DNA of 64,000 nt from Syngnathus acus (Eukaryota > Chordata > Actinopteri > Syngnathiformes > Syngnathidae). A program made the position numbers and the translations under genes. The notes under the pieces are model-generated. The model saw only the letters and a program-made list of their open reading frames with translations, did not search any database and had not been told where the DNA came from. Where the stretch lies: the NCBI RefSeq assembly GCF_901709675.1, contig NC_051091.1, forward strand, positions 617,967 to 681,966, written 5' to 3'. Positions within the stretch are counted from its first letter, which is position 1, and every line of letters begins with the position of its first letter. Below, piece after piece: positions 1 through 14,656 of the stretch.

Positions 1-1323
<1,323 letters not shown>

Positions 1324-3214
1324 ACTACAACAACTACGCCAATCCTCTGGTGTGTGCCGTGTTTGTGGCCTTGTGTCCGATATGGGTGCTGATAGCCAGG
1401 AAGATCCCATCTACTAGGGAAGTCCTCTACTCCGGATGGGAGCCAGTCATCATCGCTATGGCCATTAGCAGGTATGTCCTTCTCTGCTTTACTTTGTGCT
1501 AGCTCGCCTGCTACGTAAATACATGTCAAATAATCATAAATAGAGTATGACGCAGCTCATTACGCTTTCTCTTGTTTTCGCTCGTATTATTTCATCGTTA
1601 CTATGTTCGTTCTACTTCCAAAACCGATGATCGTTAATCGTATCAACTTGCTGTGTTTTAGTGTCGGTGGTCTTATTCTTGACAAGACCGTTACCAACCC
1701 AAATTTTGCTGGCATGGCTGTCTTCACTCCAGTCATCAACGGTGAGGACTCGATGCTTGTTGTATTTTCGGTCTTCAGAAATGATCCGAAAAAGCAATGT
1801 AGTGACTATGACCTCTTTCCAAATGAGCAAAGGTCAGGAGAGAGGGAGGGAGGGCTGCGTCGCTGTGGGAGTGGCCAATTTCAGGCTTGGCCAATCAAAG
1901 CGACTCCCTTCATGGCCGCACCTGTGGCTGCTCTCAGCTCGTTAGCCGCCCTTTATAAACCAGCACACCTAGCCCTCTGTGTCGGTCCTGTTCTCTTGCA
2001 CTACTGACATGCTACCTGTCTGTTGCGTGACCTGGTCTCCACTACCCCTTTCCCTTCCCTTCACTAAGCCTTTACAAGCTTGGTCTGTGTTTGTCAGGTG
2101 TGGGAGGTAATCTGGTTGCTGTTCAGGCCAGTCGAATCTCCACCTACCTGCACATGAATGGGATCCCCATGGGGGATCCCAACCCTACTCCCCGGAACAG
2201 GAAGTGCCCCACACCCTGCACCGCTTTCTTCACCTCCAGTAGGTTCTCAGTTGATGAATGGTCATTGATTTAAAGTGCAAAGAATGTGTTTCTTCAAACA
2301 CAGAGTGAATGCTGCAATTTATGTACCTAAGTGACTCTAACTGGCTCACTCGTTGCTCCCTAGCTGTGAACTCCCGTTCAGCACGTGTGCTCTTCCTCCT
2401 GGTTGCCCCGGGTCACTTGGTTTTCCTCTACACCATCAACTCGCTGAGGGGGGGACACACCACGCTAACCCCCGTCTTTATCACCTTCTACATGGGCGCA
2501 GCACTGCTGCAGGTAAAAAAAACAAACGCATGTTACTCGAGAATTATTGATTCATTTAGCAGGATTCACTTGGATGTGCCAAAATCCGTAAGGACTGCCT
2601 GGATGACACTAGTGTTGGCTGTGCCCAAATCCATAAGGACTGCCTGGATGACCCCCCTGAGTAGTGTGCTGTGGATGTTCTTGTCAGCCCTATGCTGATC
2701 TTTATTTTATGCTGTAAAGGAATGAACCAAAGAAGTTGAGTCGGTCAGATAAGTTGACATGAAAAAAAAGGTGGACGCAGATGCATACGTAATGGGGTGA
2801 CGCGAGCTCCTCGTGACCCCTTTTACAGTCTATTAGTAACTTCTAGTGGTGGAAAGTTGCTCCTACATTCACGCAATGAATTGAATGAAGTCGGTACAAG
2901 ATGCTGTTCACACCTTGTCTGTGCATTTAGTGATGTTATTGTTCCACAAAGAAATTGGAAAGCGCGCATACGTCACGGTACGGAAGGGCTTAGTCTGTGC
3001 GTGTTGACTCGTGTTTGTTCTGTGGCAGGTGATGATCCTGCTCTATCTAGCGGACTGGATGGTCCACTGGATGTGGGGCAGAGGGATGGACCCCGACAAC
3101 TTCTCTATTCCCTACCTGACCGCTCTGGGTGACCTGCTGGGAACCGGCTTCCTCGCCCTCTGCTTCCACATGCGCTTTTTCATTGGTGACCGAGACTCCG
3201 ATTTGGGAAACTGA
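1324..3214 (+). CDS. slc41a1: SLC41-family Mg2+ transporter, C-terminal half (partial, 5 exons)
   Basis: SLC41 proteins are multi-pass membrane Mg2+ carriers related to bacterial MgtE; SLC41A1 is described as a plasma-membrane Na+/Mg2+ exchanger. Exons read at 1324-1471, 1662-1741, 2098-2238, 2364-2512 and 3029-3214 (stop TGA). All junctions are GT-AG and phases match, giving about 234 residues. Family hallmarks in order: [97 protein letters not shown], and a tail [10 protein letters not shown]. These cover the second MgtE-like domain with several hydrophobic helices. Human SLC41A1 is about 513 residues, so roughly the first 55% lies before the window. The paralogue choice (A1 rather than A2 or A3) rests on the tail and on the sox13/etnk2 neighbourhood and is less certain than the family. 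It is convergent with efcc1. Confidence 0.9.
2576..2665. repeat. 45-base tandem duplication in slc41a1 intron
   Basis: Two adjacent copies (2576-2620 and 2621-2665) share the core ggactgcctggatgac and diverge near their 3' ends. They lie in the intron before the last slc41a1 exon. No function is apparent. Confidence 0.8.
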
Positions 3215-6200
3215 TTGGGTTCCCTTCCTTCCTTCCTTCCTTCCTTCCTTCCTTCCTTCCTTGCTTCCTTCCTTCCTTCCTTGCACACGTCAACACTAAT
3301 GATGGAAAACTGGATGTTTCCTATGAAAGGGCTAATCCCTTGGAGGGAGGCTTCTGATTAAAAATACATGCTATAGTGCTCCGGTTTACAATAATGACTG
3401 TGTGCACTGTGGACACATTGGAAACTCTTTTGGTCTCTTTCAGCCCCACAGACTGATGATAAGAGAGTCAGTCACCTGACTCTTGATATTACTGTATGAT
3501 TGTAAATGATGATTATTATTAGTGTTATTATGGGGAAAAAAATCTGCTTGATGTAAATTGATATCCATTCTATTTTGAAAGGCTTTCCCCTCATTATTTT
3601 CAATGGGGGATCATGCCAAGAAATCAGTTTTACATGATCATCTGCAAAAGAAAAAAAAGAGCAAAAAAAAAATATATATATATAGTATATATAAATAAAA
3701 AACCCTAACAAGCCAATATTCCTTAATCACCAAGTGCTTTGTCTTGAAATTCTGTGAAATGATTGAAATGCAATTGTACGTATCGTAGTGCTTTAACAGA
3801 GTGCATATGGCTGGCTACTTAAGCTATACTTTGTTCTGTTTTAGCTTCGTTTTTTGACCGCAAATTGAGACGGAATTAGCCATGTAACTGTCATTCATAT
3901 TTCTTTCCACAGCAAAATAAATCACGGTTTAATATCGTTTTGTAAAAAGTGGAACGTCAGTCCATAGGATCACAATGTTTGTTCATTGGCTGTTCTCAAA
4001 ACAAGGCGGCTTATAATGCTCTTTCCATTCGTATTTGACATCAAGACAAGCCAGGTATTGTGAAGAGAAACAGCAAAACATTTTGCCAATTGTGCCCTAA
4101 AGCAGGCCAGTTGTCACACTTTCAGTCATAAACAAGACACTTAGGAAACCTGTCAGCTCCGCTCAGCTCACTCAACCTTCATGTCCTCCTCACACATGAC
4201 CATGGCTGTGCTTGTAAGAATTCATGCATGATGGCAATTTTGTGTTATTATTCTTTGTATTTTGGGTCCCCGCTTCATTTATAAGGCCAGCAGCCCTCAT
4301 CATTACTGGGGGCCTGGCCCATTGGCTAAAACAGCACCAAAGACTTACCATCAGTCCTCATCGAGCCAATTTGAAACGGCTGCCTCCAGGAAGTTCATGT
4401 CTAATATTTGATTTCAGCTCCGATATATCCATGTTGTTAGGTAGTGTTCTTGACGTAGTATGTTGTGGTACATAAAGTCAGGAGGTTTTTCAAGACGAGC
4501 AAAGCCTTTAATGGATGTCAGTTAAGTGTGAACAATATACTTGTTTTCCCCTCTGCCTACACTACAAAGCAACATTTGGATTTTCTCAAACTGGAATGAA
4601 GAAGTCAGTTTGAAGAATAATGTTCAGCCACAACTGTTGCCAAAATTGGAGAGAACATCCTGAGTGGAAAATTCAGAGGCCCAAAATGAATCAAATTGAG
4701 CGACAAACTCCCAACTGCCCCCATTTTCATCTCTTTGTTTTTGTGACACTGAATATGAAGAATGAAATGCAGTTTATGATGAGAAAGTAAAGTGGCATTT
4801 TGACCAATTGCAAAAAGTCCAGATGTCTTGGCTAAAACTCACATGAGATGCTTGAATTTTTTTGCCACTTCTCAGACTTCTGTCTTATCTCAAAGGGGCC
4901 AGAAGTATACATGTGCAGTGCACATCCTCTGAATGTGAAAATATACAGTCAATCTTTTGTTTGGGGAGAAAGTGGATGTTTTTTGTTTTTTGTTTTTTTC
5001 CTTTTAACATAATCACTTGAACTCTCCTTGGTGATTTGTGTCACAAATAAGATTTTGAAGAAAAGAAACCTTTGTAAAGATGCAATTTCTCAAAAGCCGG
5101 GCCACAACACAAAGTACTGTAATTTGCTAATTTGACACTAGAGAGCGCTAGAGATCCCCCCCTCCCCCGTTCAAAATGACCTTGAGGAACATTATTTCGA
5201 GGGTTTAACTGCATGTTGTTTATCCATACATCTGTTCAGTTCTCCTTTTTTTTTTCTTTTTTTTTTTGCTAACGCTTCTTACTGACCAGGTGGCCAGCCT
5301 ATTCTTCTAGTCTATGTTAATGGAGAGTTGTGAATACTTCTATAAGAGGGCAGATAATGGTTTTGTCTATTTATTATTAGAAGCACACAAAGCAATTTGT
5401 ACATACTATATTTATTCTATATATAAGATTGTTTATTTTGTCCTGTCATTGTGGCTCTGTTACTTTGTCACCCCGGTGTCACCTGTTTTTCCCTTCTTTT
5501 TTTAAATTTTTCTTTTCTTTTTGCAAATGGCCATTAGTTTTGTTTGTTTGGCTGCTTGCCACAGTCGTGGTGAAATGTTTGCATAGTGCCTAATAATGAC
5601 CCAAAATGGCCTTAACTTCTATGAGAGCCAAGCTCAACTAAGAGTAACCAATCAAAAGCTTAGCGCCTTAAATTAGTCGACGATTTACAATTCCTTGATT
5701 GTGACATGCATTGTAATGTAATACGGTAACTTAGCTGTAGTGGAGGACTGGAAGCATTGCTTACATGCCATGCACAAACACCTCAGCCCTTTGGCTATGC
5801 ATTTTGTCAAGGGCCTGGGAAGGACAAAAGAAAGATTTTGTCTGTCAAACACCAGGAAGCCTAAAAAAGTGCAGTGTTGCATGTTGCGCAATGTAAAAGA
5901 GCCAACCAAAACCCACCTACTGCCTTTTTAACCTCAGCGCTGCAACCCTGTTGAACTCACAAGGAACCAGATGGGCTCCCGCCCGGGCTATTGCTATCCA
6001 CATCTTTGCTGCATACGAGGCTAAATTGTAAAAAAAAAAAATGATAATAATAATATGAGATTTGGGGGTGGCATGTATATTCACACCAGGGCTAAAGCTT
6101 GTGGGTTTCCTGTGGGTTCTTTCATGACTTGCTGGGAATAAACGACTGTCTTGTTTCATACCAGTCAACTGTGTCAACTGTCTCGTCTTTTCTTATAGAT

Positions 6201-6892
6201 TTCATCACAGACAAGCTACCTTTTACAACCGAACCGCTCAGAAAGGTAAAAAAATAATAATAATCTGGTGATTCGCTCGAAAAATGATTGCAAATATCTG
6301 GTAAGAATTACAAAAATTCTTCACTTTTTTTTTTTTTAAATGATATAAGACAATTTGTATTGGGCCCAAAAGTCCTAGTGTTGTATGATTTAGCCACAAC
6401 TGGTGTTTTGAATTAAGTTGAACATTTATTAGTCACAGTGATTTTATGTTGGGAATGTATCACAAATACAGCAGCGTTCAAAAACACTTTTCTGTCATTG
6501 ACTCATCCACTGTTCTTCCGCGTTGCATACTGCTAGAAAATGGACACACACAATTCACTTGTGTACATTAACACGATTGATATGGAATGAGCTTCAAATC
6601 AACGTAGGAAAACGATTGAAAACCTTGGTTGGGGGCATTGTCTCCAAGTGCCGACTGCGCAGCGGGCAACTTTTATGCAGTACTGAGGAAAGTACTTTGC
6701 GTACAGTAGAAAGTGAGAGGAGCCGCCTCCATTGGTTGGGACTCAAGTTGGCTGTGCTCACTTCCACAACGGCGCAAATGCCCCTTTCTAACTCGAGAAA
6801 ATGCCGATAGGAAGAAAACTCAACCTTGTATATAGATTTGATAACATTTACGTTGCTGCAAAAGCAGAAGAGAAAAAAAAAGTTCCGCTTAA
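3215..6892. other. Convergent 3' UTRs / spacer between slc41a1 and efcc1
   Basis: No coding exon recognised. A (TTCC)n tract lies at 3220-3282. Plus-strand AATAAA signals suitable for slc41a1 occur at 3694, 3916 and 6137, so its 3' UTR may be long. A minus-strand AATAAA (TTTATT on the plus strand, about 6425-6430) could end efcc1. The rest is AT-rich sequence with homopolymer runs and no visible structure. Confidence 0.5.
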
Positions 6893-9800
6893 TTAGCAGG
6901 AGATGACCAGCGGGCTGCTGCCGCTGCCGCCGCCGCTGCTGCTAGTTTGATGCCCTGACGATTTGCCTTCCCTCTCGCCTCCTTTGGCCTCACCTTCTTC
7001 CCTAATATGATCAGTGGAGGATAACTGCACATAGAGGGCATCAGCGACCTGCAATACCTGGGATGGGCCTAGACAGAGAAAAAAGAAAAATGACAAAAAA
7101 GAAAGAAAACAATATTGGCAGAATATTGTGTACCATCTCCCTGAGTGCACATATCTAGAGTATCCATCACGATGCTTCCCAGCTCCCGGCGGGATAAATT
7201 CTACAAAGACAAGAAATATGTTCATATGATTAAGTTTCCTTCTAATAATACCAAATGGAGGTGGGGCGGTGAGATTGACCTTATTGCGTAACTCCAGAAG
7301 TAACATAAGGGCATCTCTGAACTTTCCTTCCGTCAAAGACACACTCTCCCTTCTCTCTGCCCTTTCCTCCTTTTGATCCGGCCTCTAAAAAGGAGCAATA
7401 ACCAAATGTCATCAAAAAGATATGCCATTATTTGGCTGGGATGAAGAATATTATAGGCGGGCATTTTTTCTTCCTTGAAAGGTTTCCACAATAACAGCTT
7501 GTGGAATGGCCATAGTGAGGCTGTTTTTCTCCTCCACTTCACCCACATTGTCCTCAGAGCCTTGGCTGCTTGCCGCTTGCTTTTGTCCCTTCCAGGTGCA
7601 GCATCGGACGTTGCCTTTAGAATCAGTGCTGTCGTGCAGGTGGCCCTTCAACAAGACCACGTGACTGGGCGAAAACCTGGCAGAAGAGGAACCTTTTTGG
7701 AACCACAGCAATGATGAGAATGTTTGCTTTGGACGCTAAGAATGAGCTAACCCTTTGGGCCATCCGTGCCATGGCCTGATGTGCTTCTTCGCCTCAGATA
7801 GGCAGCGTGGTCCTTGGTCAGCCGCCTCCTCTTCGGCAGAGGCAGCTCTTCCCTCGACTGCTCTCTGCAGACACTCGGCATCTGCAAACACTCCAACCGG
7901 TTGCTTGAGATGTACAGCAGCACGTGGACAAATGCGCAATGAAACAAGTGAGACCTTGGAAGTTTGAATGAATGTGTCTCAAATTTGGACACAAACCATG
8001 GCAAGTCCAAATTTGTGAAGGAATCCATCAAAGTGGCTTTGATGACAAAAGTCAGATCTATTTCTTCTTCATCAGTCCCTCACCTGACTTACCGCATAAT
8101 TCTTCTCCTTTTGGAAGACAACTGCAGCCGGATCTGAAGGAAGGAAAAAAGAGAAATGTGACTTTTTTCTCACACACACACTGATATTTGGGATCACGCT
8201 CAAGTTCAACGCTGAAAGTTGGCCGCTTTGATGATGGACGTCAACTGTGTTCCTATTTATGAATGGAATATGATGACATCGAGCCTGCCCACAGAGCTGG
8301 GAGTATCTTGGCCTGCACCTGCATCAAATCCACCAAAATGTGTCGCCACCAAATTGTCAAAGGAGCCTTGCGCTTGCATGACGACCGAGATGCCGTATCA
8401 ACCTACGTACCTGTACTGCTGCAGTTCCTTCTCCAGCTGGCTGATCTTGGACTGGAGTTGTGGCACAGATTGGGCTTGTTCCTGAATCCTTCGCACCCGC
8501 TCCAGGCCCAAGCTCAAAGCCTCCCTGGCTTCCTCCGCTCGCCGCCTGGTGGGGGTCACGAACACCATGACATTTGAATCAACCAGCTGAGCATTTGATT
8601 GAAGCCAAAGCCAACCTAATGTGGACGTTCTCCCTCCTGAGCGCAGACTCCACCCCTTGAAGCTTGCTCACTTCCTGGTATGCCCATCGCAGCTCCTCCT
8701 CGAGACGTTGGTTGAACTTGATGGCCTCCTCCAGCTGTCCGTCACGTGAGGAGCGGATCAGCTGCAACTCTCTTAAAAGCGGGTCCCTCATGTCCCATTT
8801 TCTGCCAAACCTCCTCCCAGCATTTCCTCCAGCAACATTGAGCTGTCCTTTAATCCGCCGTGTGGGGATGAGGGAAATGGAAGTTGCGCGCGACGACACG
8901 CCGACGGGAGCCGCCGACTGTGAGCGTCCCCGCTCTCGTCTCAGAGCCACTTCCAGGGCCAAGCAGCGAGCGTCGCTACCTTGCAGCGCCGATCGGAGGT
9001 CCTCCACCAACTCCCTCAGCGCCGCTAACTCGTCTGAGGAAATGAAGGAAGAGAAAAGGGAACTGATGAGCATAGGCTCTTGCTGAAAATGACCTTCATA
9101 TTCGGCTGCCGCTGTAGCCACTCGCTACGTCCATTCAGGACTCTGCTTCCCAAAGAAGCGTGCTCTTGGGGCTTTTCCATGCAATTTGTCGTCGACACTA
9201 CGTTTCGTAGCCATCCCTTGCAGGAGCAATATTGTATGAATGATGACAGATTATTATCATCGAGAGAATAGCATTACATTCCATAGTGGGTGAGACCAGA
9301 TATTCAAAAAACTGTAGGTCTGTCTATGCGGGGTGTCACCGGTCCCCCTCAACATGCCCTCAGATCTACGGCCCCGAAATAGAAGATGCCGTTTGCGGCT
9401 TGGTCGATTTAACAGAATGTCAAATGAACAAAGAGGAGGTGGGTCAACATGCCCAACTCCGCGTACCCGAAGAAGTCTCGTCAGCAGTTCGGCCAGCTGT
9501 GGATCTGTTGTGATTCCTTGTTCGATCAAAAGTGACCGATTTTCTCCTTCTCACACGAGGCCACCGAAGCCTGATGTGTCTCTCCACCAGCTCCGTCTCC
9601 TCGGTAACGGGCAGTCGCCACACACATTCCCCGGGCCCGGAGGACGAGCCTCTTGGCGCAGAGCGCACGCGAAAGAAGCCGCACAGACGCGAATGAAAGT
9701 CCTTAAAAGTCATCTGACAAGGCAGCCCGGCGCATACGTCGATGAACTCTTGCTCGTCTTCGTCGCCTTCTGCAGCAGCGGCGGCGGCGGCGGCAGCGGC

Positions 9801-10109
9801 AGCGGCAGCAGCAGCAGCCGCAGCAGCCCCGGTTCCTTGAATGCTCTTCTGGGCTCCGGTGACACCGAGCACGGCGCAGAGGGTGCTGAAGTCCTCCGCC
9901 GACACACAATCGTCCCGGTTGGGATAGGCAAGATGGTGGAAGACCTCTTGCAAGTACTGGTCTATTCCGGTGGCCAGAACGACGATCTCGTTCTCCACGC
10001 CGGGATCGGGGCAGTGATGGTGGGCCAAGGCGCTCCGGAGCCACTCGCTCCTCCGCGCTGCTCTCGGCCAAGGCTGGACGTGCTTCCAAGCGAAAGCTGT
10101 GCGCTCCAT
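6893..10109 (-). CDS. efcc1: EF-hand and coiled-coil domain protein EFCC1
   Basis: The role of EFCC1 is poorly known. Start ATG at 10109-10107 ([12 protein letters not shown]). Exons that join in frame: 9467-10109, 8616-9033, 8411-8545, 8093-8133, 7752-7881 (donor tentative), about 7490-7676 (boundaries uncertain), 7280-7384, 7134-7200 and 6893-7068 (stop TAA). Recognisable blocks: [20 protein letters not shown] (divergent EF-hand region), a 19-residue alanine run at about residues 95-113, [14 protein letters not shown], then coiled-coil text ([39 protein letters not shown]), [11 protein letters not shown], and a C-terminal [18 protein letters not shown] block. The last exon is Ser/Gly rich and ends PLVISC. 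The family call is firm; the exon chain between 7752 and 7384 is not settled. From memory, the human gene sits at 3q21, not with the other neighbours. Confidence 0.85.
9778..9834 (-). repeat. efcc1: Alanine-codon repeat in efcc1 exon 1
   Basis: A run of 19 consecutive GCN codons (mixed GCT, GCC, GCG, GCA) encodes polyalanine between the two EF-hand-like parts. The codon mixture means it is not a fresh pure-triplet expansion. It is followed by an acidic stretch, EGDEDEQEF. Confidence 0.85.
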
Positions 10110-13100
10110 GATGCCGCATTCACTTGTACTATTTCCCACACTCTTTCTCTTTCGTTCTTTCCCAGTCGAGCAAATCCCTACGAGAGGAGAAAACAAAGTC
10201 CCATTCAAGCCTGACTCCGCCCACCCACCCAATGCAAATTCTCTGCGATGCGAGGCGATGCGATGCTCTCCTCTCTCTCTTTGACGACCAGCCAGCCACC
10301 ACTAAGGTGCCGCACGGGACGGGGGCTGTTGGATTCTGTCTTTTGGATTGATTTTGGTTTGATCCTGGGAGTTTAGAGCAAGCTCTCTCTCTCTCTCTGA
10401 GCATTCATTTCATGTCCTAGTTGTGCGCTGAACATGCGTATGTAACAGGACGACTAGTAGTAGAATGAATTGACCATGTTTTTCTCACTATTGACTTTCT
10501 ATTACAGTAAGATAGACAAGTATACTAGTTCACAACTGCGTGCTACCAGTAGTAACATATACCAATGTGTATTGCGTTACTAGTAGTCGGGGGGACTGGG
10601 GGCAACTGTACCAAACGTGTGTCTTTAACTTTGAACGTTCATGGATTCAATTGCGGCAATGACACACAAATCAAAATATAACACTGGCTGTCAGTTTGGT
10701 CCGTGGCCGACGAGGAAGAGAAACTTGGATTGGCATCAGCAGGCTCCCTTTCAAAGTCAATGTGTGTGTGTGAACTCTTAGTGGAAATACCTGACCTCAC
10801 CACTTGTCATTTGTTTGACAGCCAAAGCAAAGATTGCCTTGAGACACTCACCTGGGCATGACTAGGCCGCGCCGCGCCGCGCCGCGCCCGCCATGCATGT
10901 TGCATCACATGCATTCCACTGACTGGACTATATTACATTGTAACTAAAAAATGCGATTGGGTATGTTCAAAAGAAGGGGGGGAGCAAGTGATACTTTCCA
11001 AGTATGAGAATTATGCAAATACTCAGATGTTCCAGAAATGATCTTCCTCAAAACTTGGAATCTGAAGCTTTTTTCCAACATTCCAAACAATGAAAAAAGG
11101 AAAGGAGGTTTCAGATGCAATGAAAGAAGACTAGATCAACAAAAACATGTATTTCAGCTACTTTTAAGTGGAAACAATACAAGTATACTGGAGTCATTCT
11201 TCACATCCATCTTGGTTACAGATGGCCATTTCCCAGTGGACATTCTGCAAGCGTGCAGTCTGGCCAACATGCATATACTAAACCTCATCCACCCACCAGG
11301 AATAATCCAATCCCCTTTGGACATGAAAAGGAAATAATACTTTTCAGATCTTCAAGTTTCAGTATGTGGGTGGAACTTGCCTCTGCTGTAACTTATGAAA
11401 TACCCAGGGAATGGATTTCCACCCTTTCATTCGGATGACATGCTTCCTTATGTAGTCCCTGATTGAATGTGTGTGTGTATGTGTGCAAAATGCTAAGCAG
11501 CAGGCCCTTGTGTTGTTCTCCTGACCTGTCATCTGCTGCCTGCATGGGGTGAAAGGACCTTATTTCAAATTGAAAGGATGGGAGCGTGGAAGGGGCAATA
11601 AATAAAAAGGCGGTTGGGGAGCTTTTGGAGTGTGCCCAAGTGGCCGCTTCTTCACCTTTGGGAGGAGGAGTGACGCCGCCGCCCGCACTACATTATGGAT
11701 CAGGCAGGCTTTCGGGCTTTGTGTTGGCTGCCGTATGCTCTTCTGAAGGTCTTCCGCTTTCCAGACTGTGCCACTGACTGCCATGATTCTGTGCCTGTCC
11801 GGTAACACCACTTTATGACATGTCAAAACAAAGGACAAGCATGAGCCTGGCTTGGACGCAGGTCGCCGCCCTCCCCCAACCTGGAGGTGGGGCTCCGTTG
11901 CACCCAGCAGAGCACAGCCCCAAATGGCAACCCTTACCACATGTGGGAGGCCAAAGGGGCGAGCGAGCGCGCGCAGGCCGCATGGGTATACTTATTGCCC
12001 CACCAGTACATTGTGCTTCATCAGAAATTCCAGCGGCTCCACTTCAGCACACATCCAGCATTTGATTTGACTCTTCTAAAATGCAGCATATACGTATGTT
12101 ATGTTCTCAGCCCCACTTCAACCTTGGGAGAAAGAACAACATCCTGAACAACACCCTCTTAAATCGGTGTGTGCGATAATAATCACTCTTCACGTGTTAA
12201 GTTGCCCGAGTCTTCCTCCATCCTCAGCATGCAATCAGTGATAGATGAGGAGTGTGTCAACAGGACTTTTGACATGACAAATTAGGCTCGAATGGAAGTT
12301 GGCTAGTAAGAGTTGAGTGCGTCAACAGAGATGTGATTTATGATCCGGTGAGTGTGTGTGCGCGGGTTAAAGATTATGCTCATTTCCTCATTCCTGAGAT
12401 AGCCAGATCAACATGTGGACCTCTCAGCTGTCCAGGATGCGTACCTGAAAAGCGCCATTCAATTTGAAAGGTTTGCCCTCTCGCTAATATTTCCACGAGA
12501 CTTGCAATTAGGTTCGTTAGAGCGAGCAAAGAGCCTGGCCGAAGTTTATGGAGAGCAGATGAGGCATGTGGCTACATGTAGCAAGCTCCCACATTGAGCC
12601 TGCCTGGGTGTGACTAAACACTCATATATGTCTCTGCGAATTTGTCCGTTTTGGACAATTCTAGTGCTTGCATCAGGGCCTAATATAATTGTTTGGATGT
12701 TCCAGCTTAGGTTGTCCTAAGTTTGTTCCTCCTTCCACATGCTTCTCTTGGCACATTGTGTTCTCCAGGTCAAAAGTATCCAAGTTGTTTTTCATAGCAG
12801 TATCTGTTCACTTCAAAAGATTTCATTTCATAATATTCCTTGTCATCAACGTAAGAATGTGGTGGTTGCAGTCCCAAAAGAATGATTCTATTTCGCCTAC
12901 CATCAGTGAAAACTCACTCAACAAACAGTATGTTAACGCTTTTTTCATTCACTTTTTTGTCTCTCAATGACCCTTTTCATCAGAAAATAGCAATGCTATT
13001 TGTATGGCGCAGAGGAAAGATGCCTCTGTGCAATTATGCAACTAGTTTCACATTGGCAATCCTCGTCATCGTGCAGTCACATTGCAAATGAAAACAATCT

Positions 13101-13307
13101 TCAGGTTGAAAAGAAATAGGAATATACAGTAACTACAATTAATACAGTTTGTCGGAGTTTGGTTGCTATAGGCCAAAGCAGCATCTGGCACCCTACTTGT
13201 ATAAATAAAGCTGTGCAAACCAGTGAAAGCAAGAATATGGGGGGCACTGGGCCCCCAAAAGCTTCAGCTGACTCCTTGACAACCTGCTGAGTAACATGGC
13301 TTACAAC

Positions 13308-13352
<45 letters not shown>

Positions 13353-14349
13353 TGTCTGTCTTCACACACAATCACAAAATCAACAACTCAAGTACAAAGA
13401 CTTGAGCCCTGAGCAATCCCCACACATACATTCAATTGAAATACTACAGTACTACCATAAATACTGAAACAAAGCAATAAATTGCAACTCAGCTATTGTT
13501 GCACTCAATTTAGCATGGCTTGTCTTGATAAAAATCTTCACTTTCAATTTATTTTTGAACAGCTGTTCAAAAAAATAATCTGCATATAGGACTGCACTAA
13601 AAGTCTTATTGACAAGTTTTATTGTACAGTGTGGAGCATGAAAGCATCCACATATTTGAAGCGATTACCAAATTGATATACATAATATCCATTTCCCATT
13701 CAAGTCCATTTCTAATTCAAAATGTCTACTTTTGAAATTGCTGCCATGTCACTAATTTGAGGTTGGTAATTACAGGGATACATTTCGCCCTTTACATTTA
13801 GTAACAAACCCTATGATATCACTTTACTGCCTCCATCTGTTCGACAGTTGGAGGTCCAATAGGGAAGCTGTGGCGACCTCTAACGGGAAGACAAATAGAC
13901 TGCAGTGCCTTTCCATTCGTCCAACTTCGGGCAGCTTCGTGAAAATAATGGGCGTGCTCGGCCGTGTCGTCTCAAATGGCGGTACAATCGGATGATGCCA
14001 AATGGGCGGGGACATGTAGGAGGAAGCGTTAACAGTGCTCCTCCTGCTGCTGCTGCTGCCGCTGCCGCCGCCGCCGCCGCCGCTGACAGCCTCTCGGAAC
14101 CGACCGACCCGCCGGCGTTGTATATCTTCTCTCCAAAGGCAGTGCAGAGTGAAGAGACGCCTTTCATCCCACGTCCGCACAGCGACAACACTTCCCCTCC
14201 CCACCCCCCCCGCAGCATCAAAGAAGACGGACGGACGGACGGACGGACGGCACATCTCGTTAAACGCGTTGACTTGGCGACACTTGTATGCTCCACTTCC
14301 TCCAAATTGCTCACAACGACCAACTCGGGGACGGAGATCAGACGGTGGG
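10110..14349. other. Spacer between efcc1 and etnk2 (head-to-head)
   Basis: The two genes are transcribed away from each other, so both promoters should lie here. A (CGCGC)-type run at 10866-10888 is the most GC-rich spot near efcc1. A (TG)n tract lies at 13308-13352. The GC-rich stretch 13900-14340, with CTG/CCG triplets and GGAC repeats, directly precedes the etnk2 ATG and is the probable etnk2 5' UTR or promoter. No other exon was recognised between 10400 and 13900. Confidence 0.5.
13308..13360. repeat. (TG)n microsatellite
   Basis: An uninterrupted TG run of about 42 bases grades into TCTG units. Confidence 0.95.
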
Positions 14350-14612
14350 ATGGAAACGCAGATCCATGTGCCTGTCGGTTCGCCGGTTATACCAAAGATT
14401 CACGTTTTTGTAGACGAGCACAACGTGACGGAAGGAGCATTGAAGATCATTAAAGAGCTGAGACCGGCGTGGGACACGAACCGTGTCAAGACCAAGGTAC
14501 AAAATGTCAACTGAGAAGCTAGCAATGGGCTGGCCGGCCGGCCGGCTGCCTGCCTGCCTGCCTGCCTGCCTGCCAGCCTGCTAGCCTGCTCGCCTGCCTG
14601 CTTGCCTGCTTG

Positions 14613-14656
<44 letters not shown>

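Noticed and set aside
10110-10232. N-terminal extension of EFCC1 upstream of MERTAF
   Set aside because: The extension is low-complexity, and MERTAF leads straight into conserved family sequence, so the downstream ATG is preferred.
12415-12597. 60-codon frame with protein-like composition
   Set aside because: No family recognised, no splice context and no support beyond being open.
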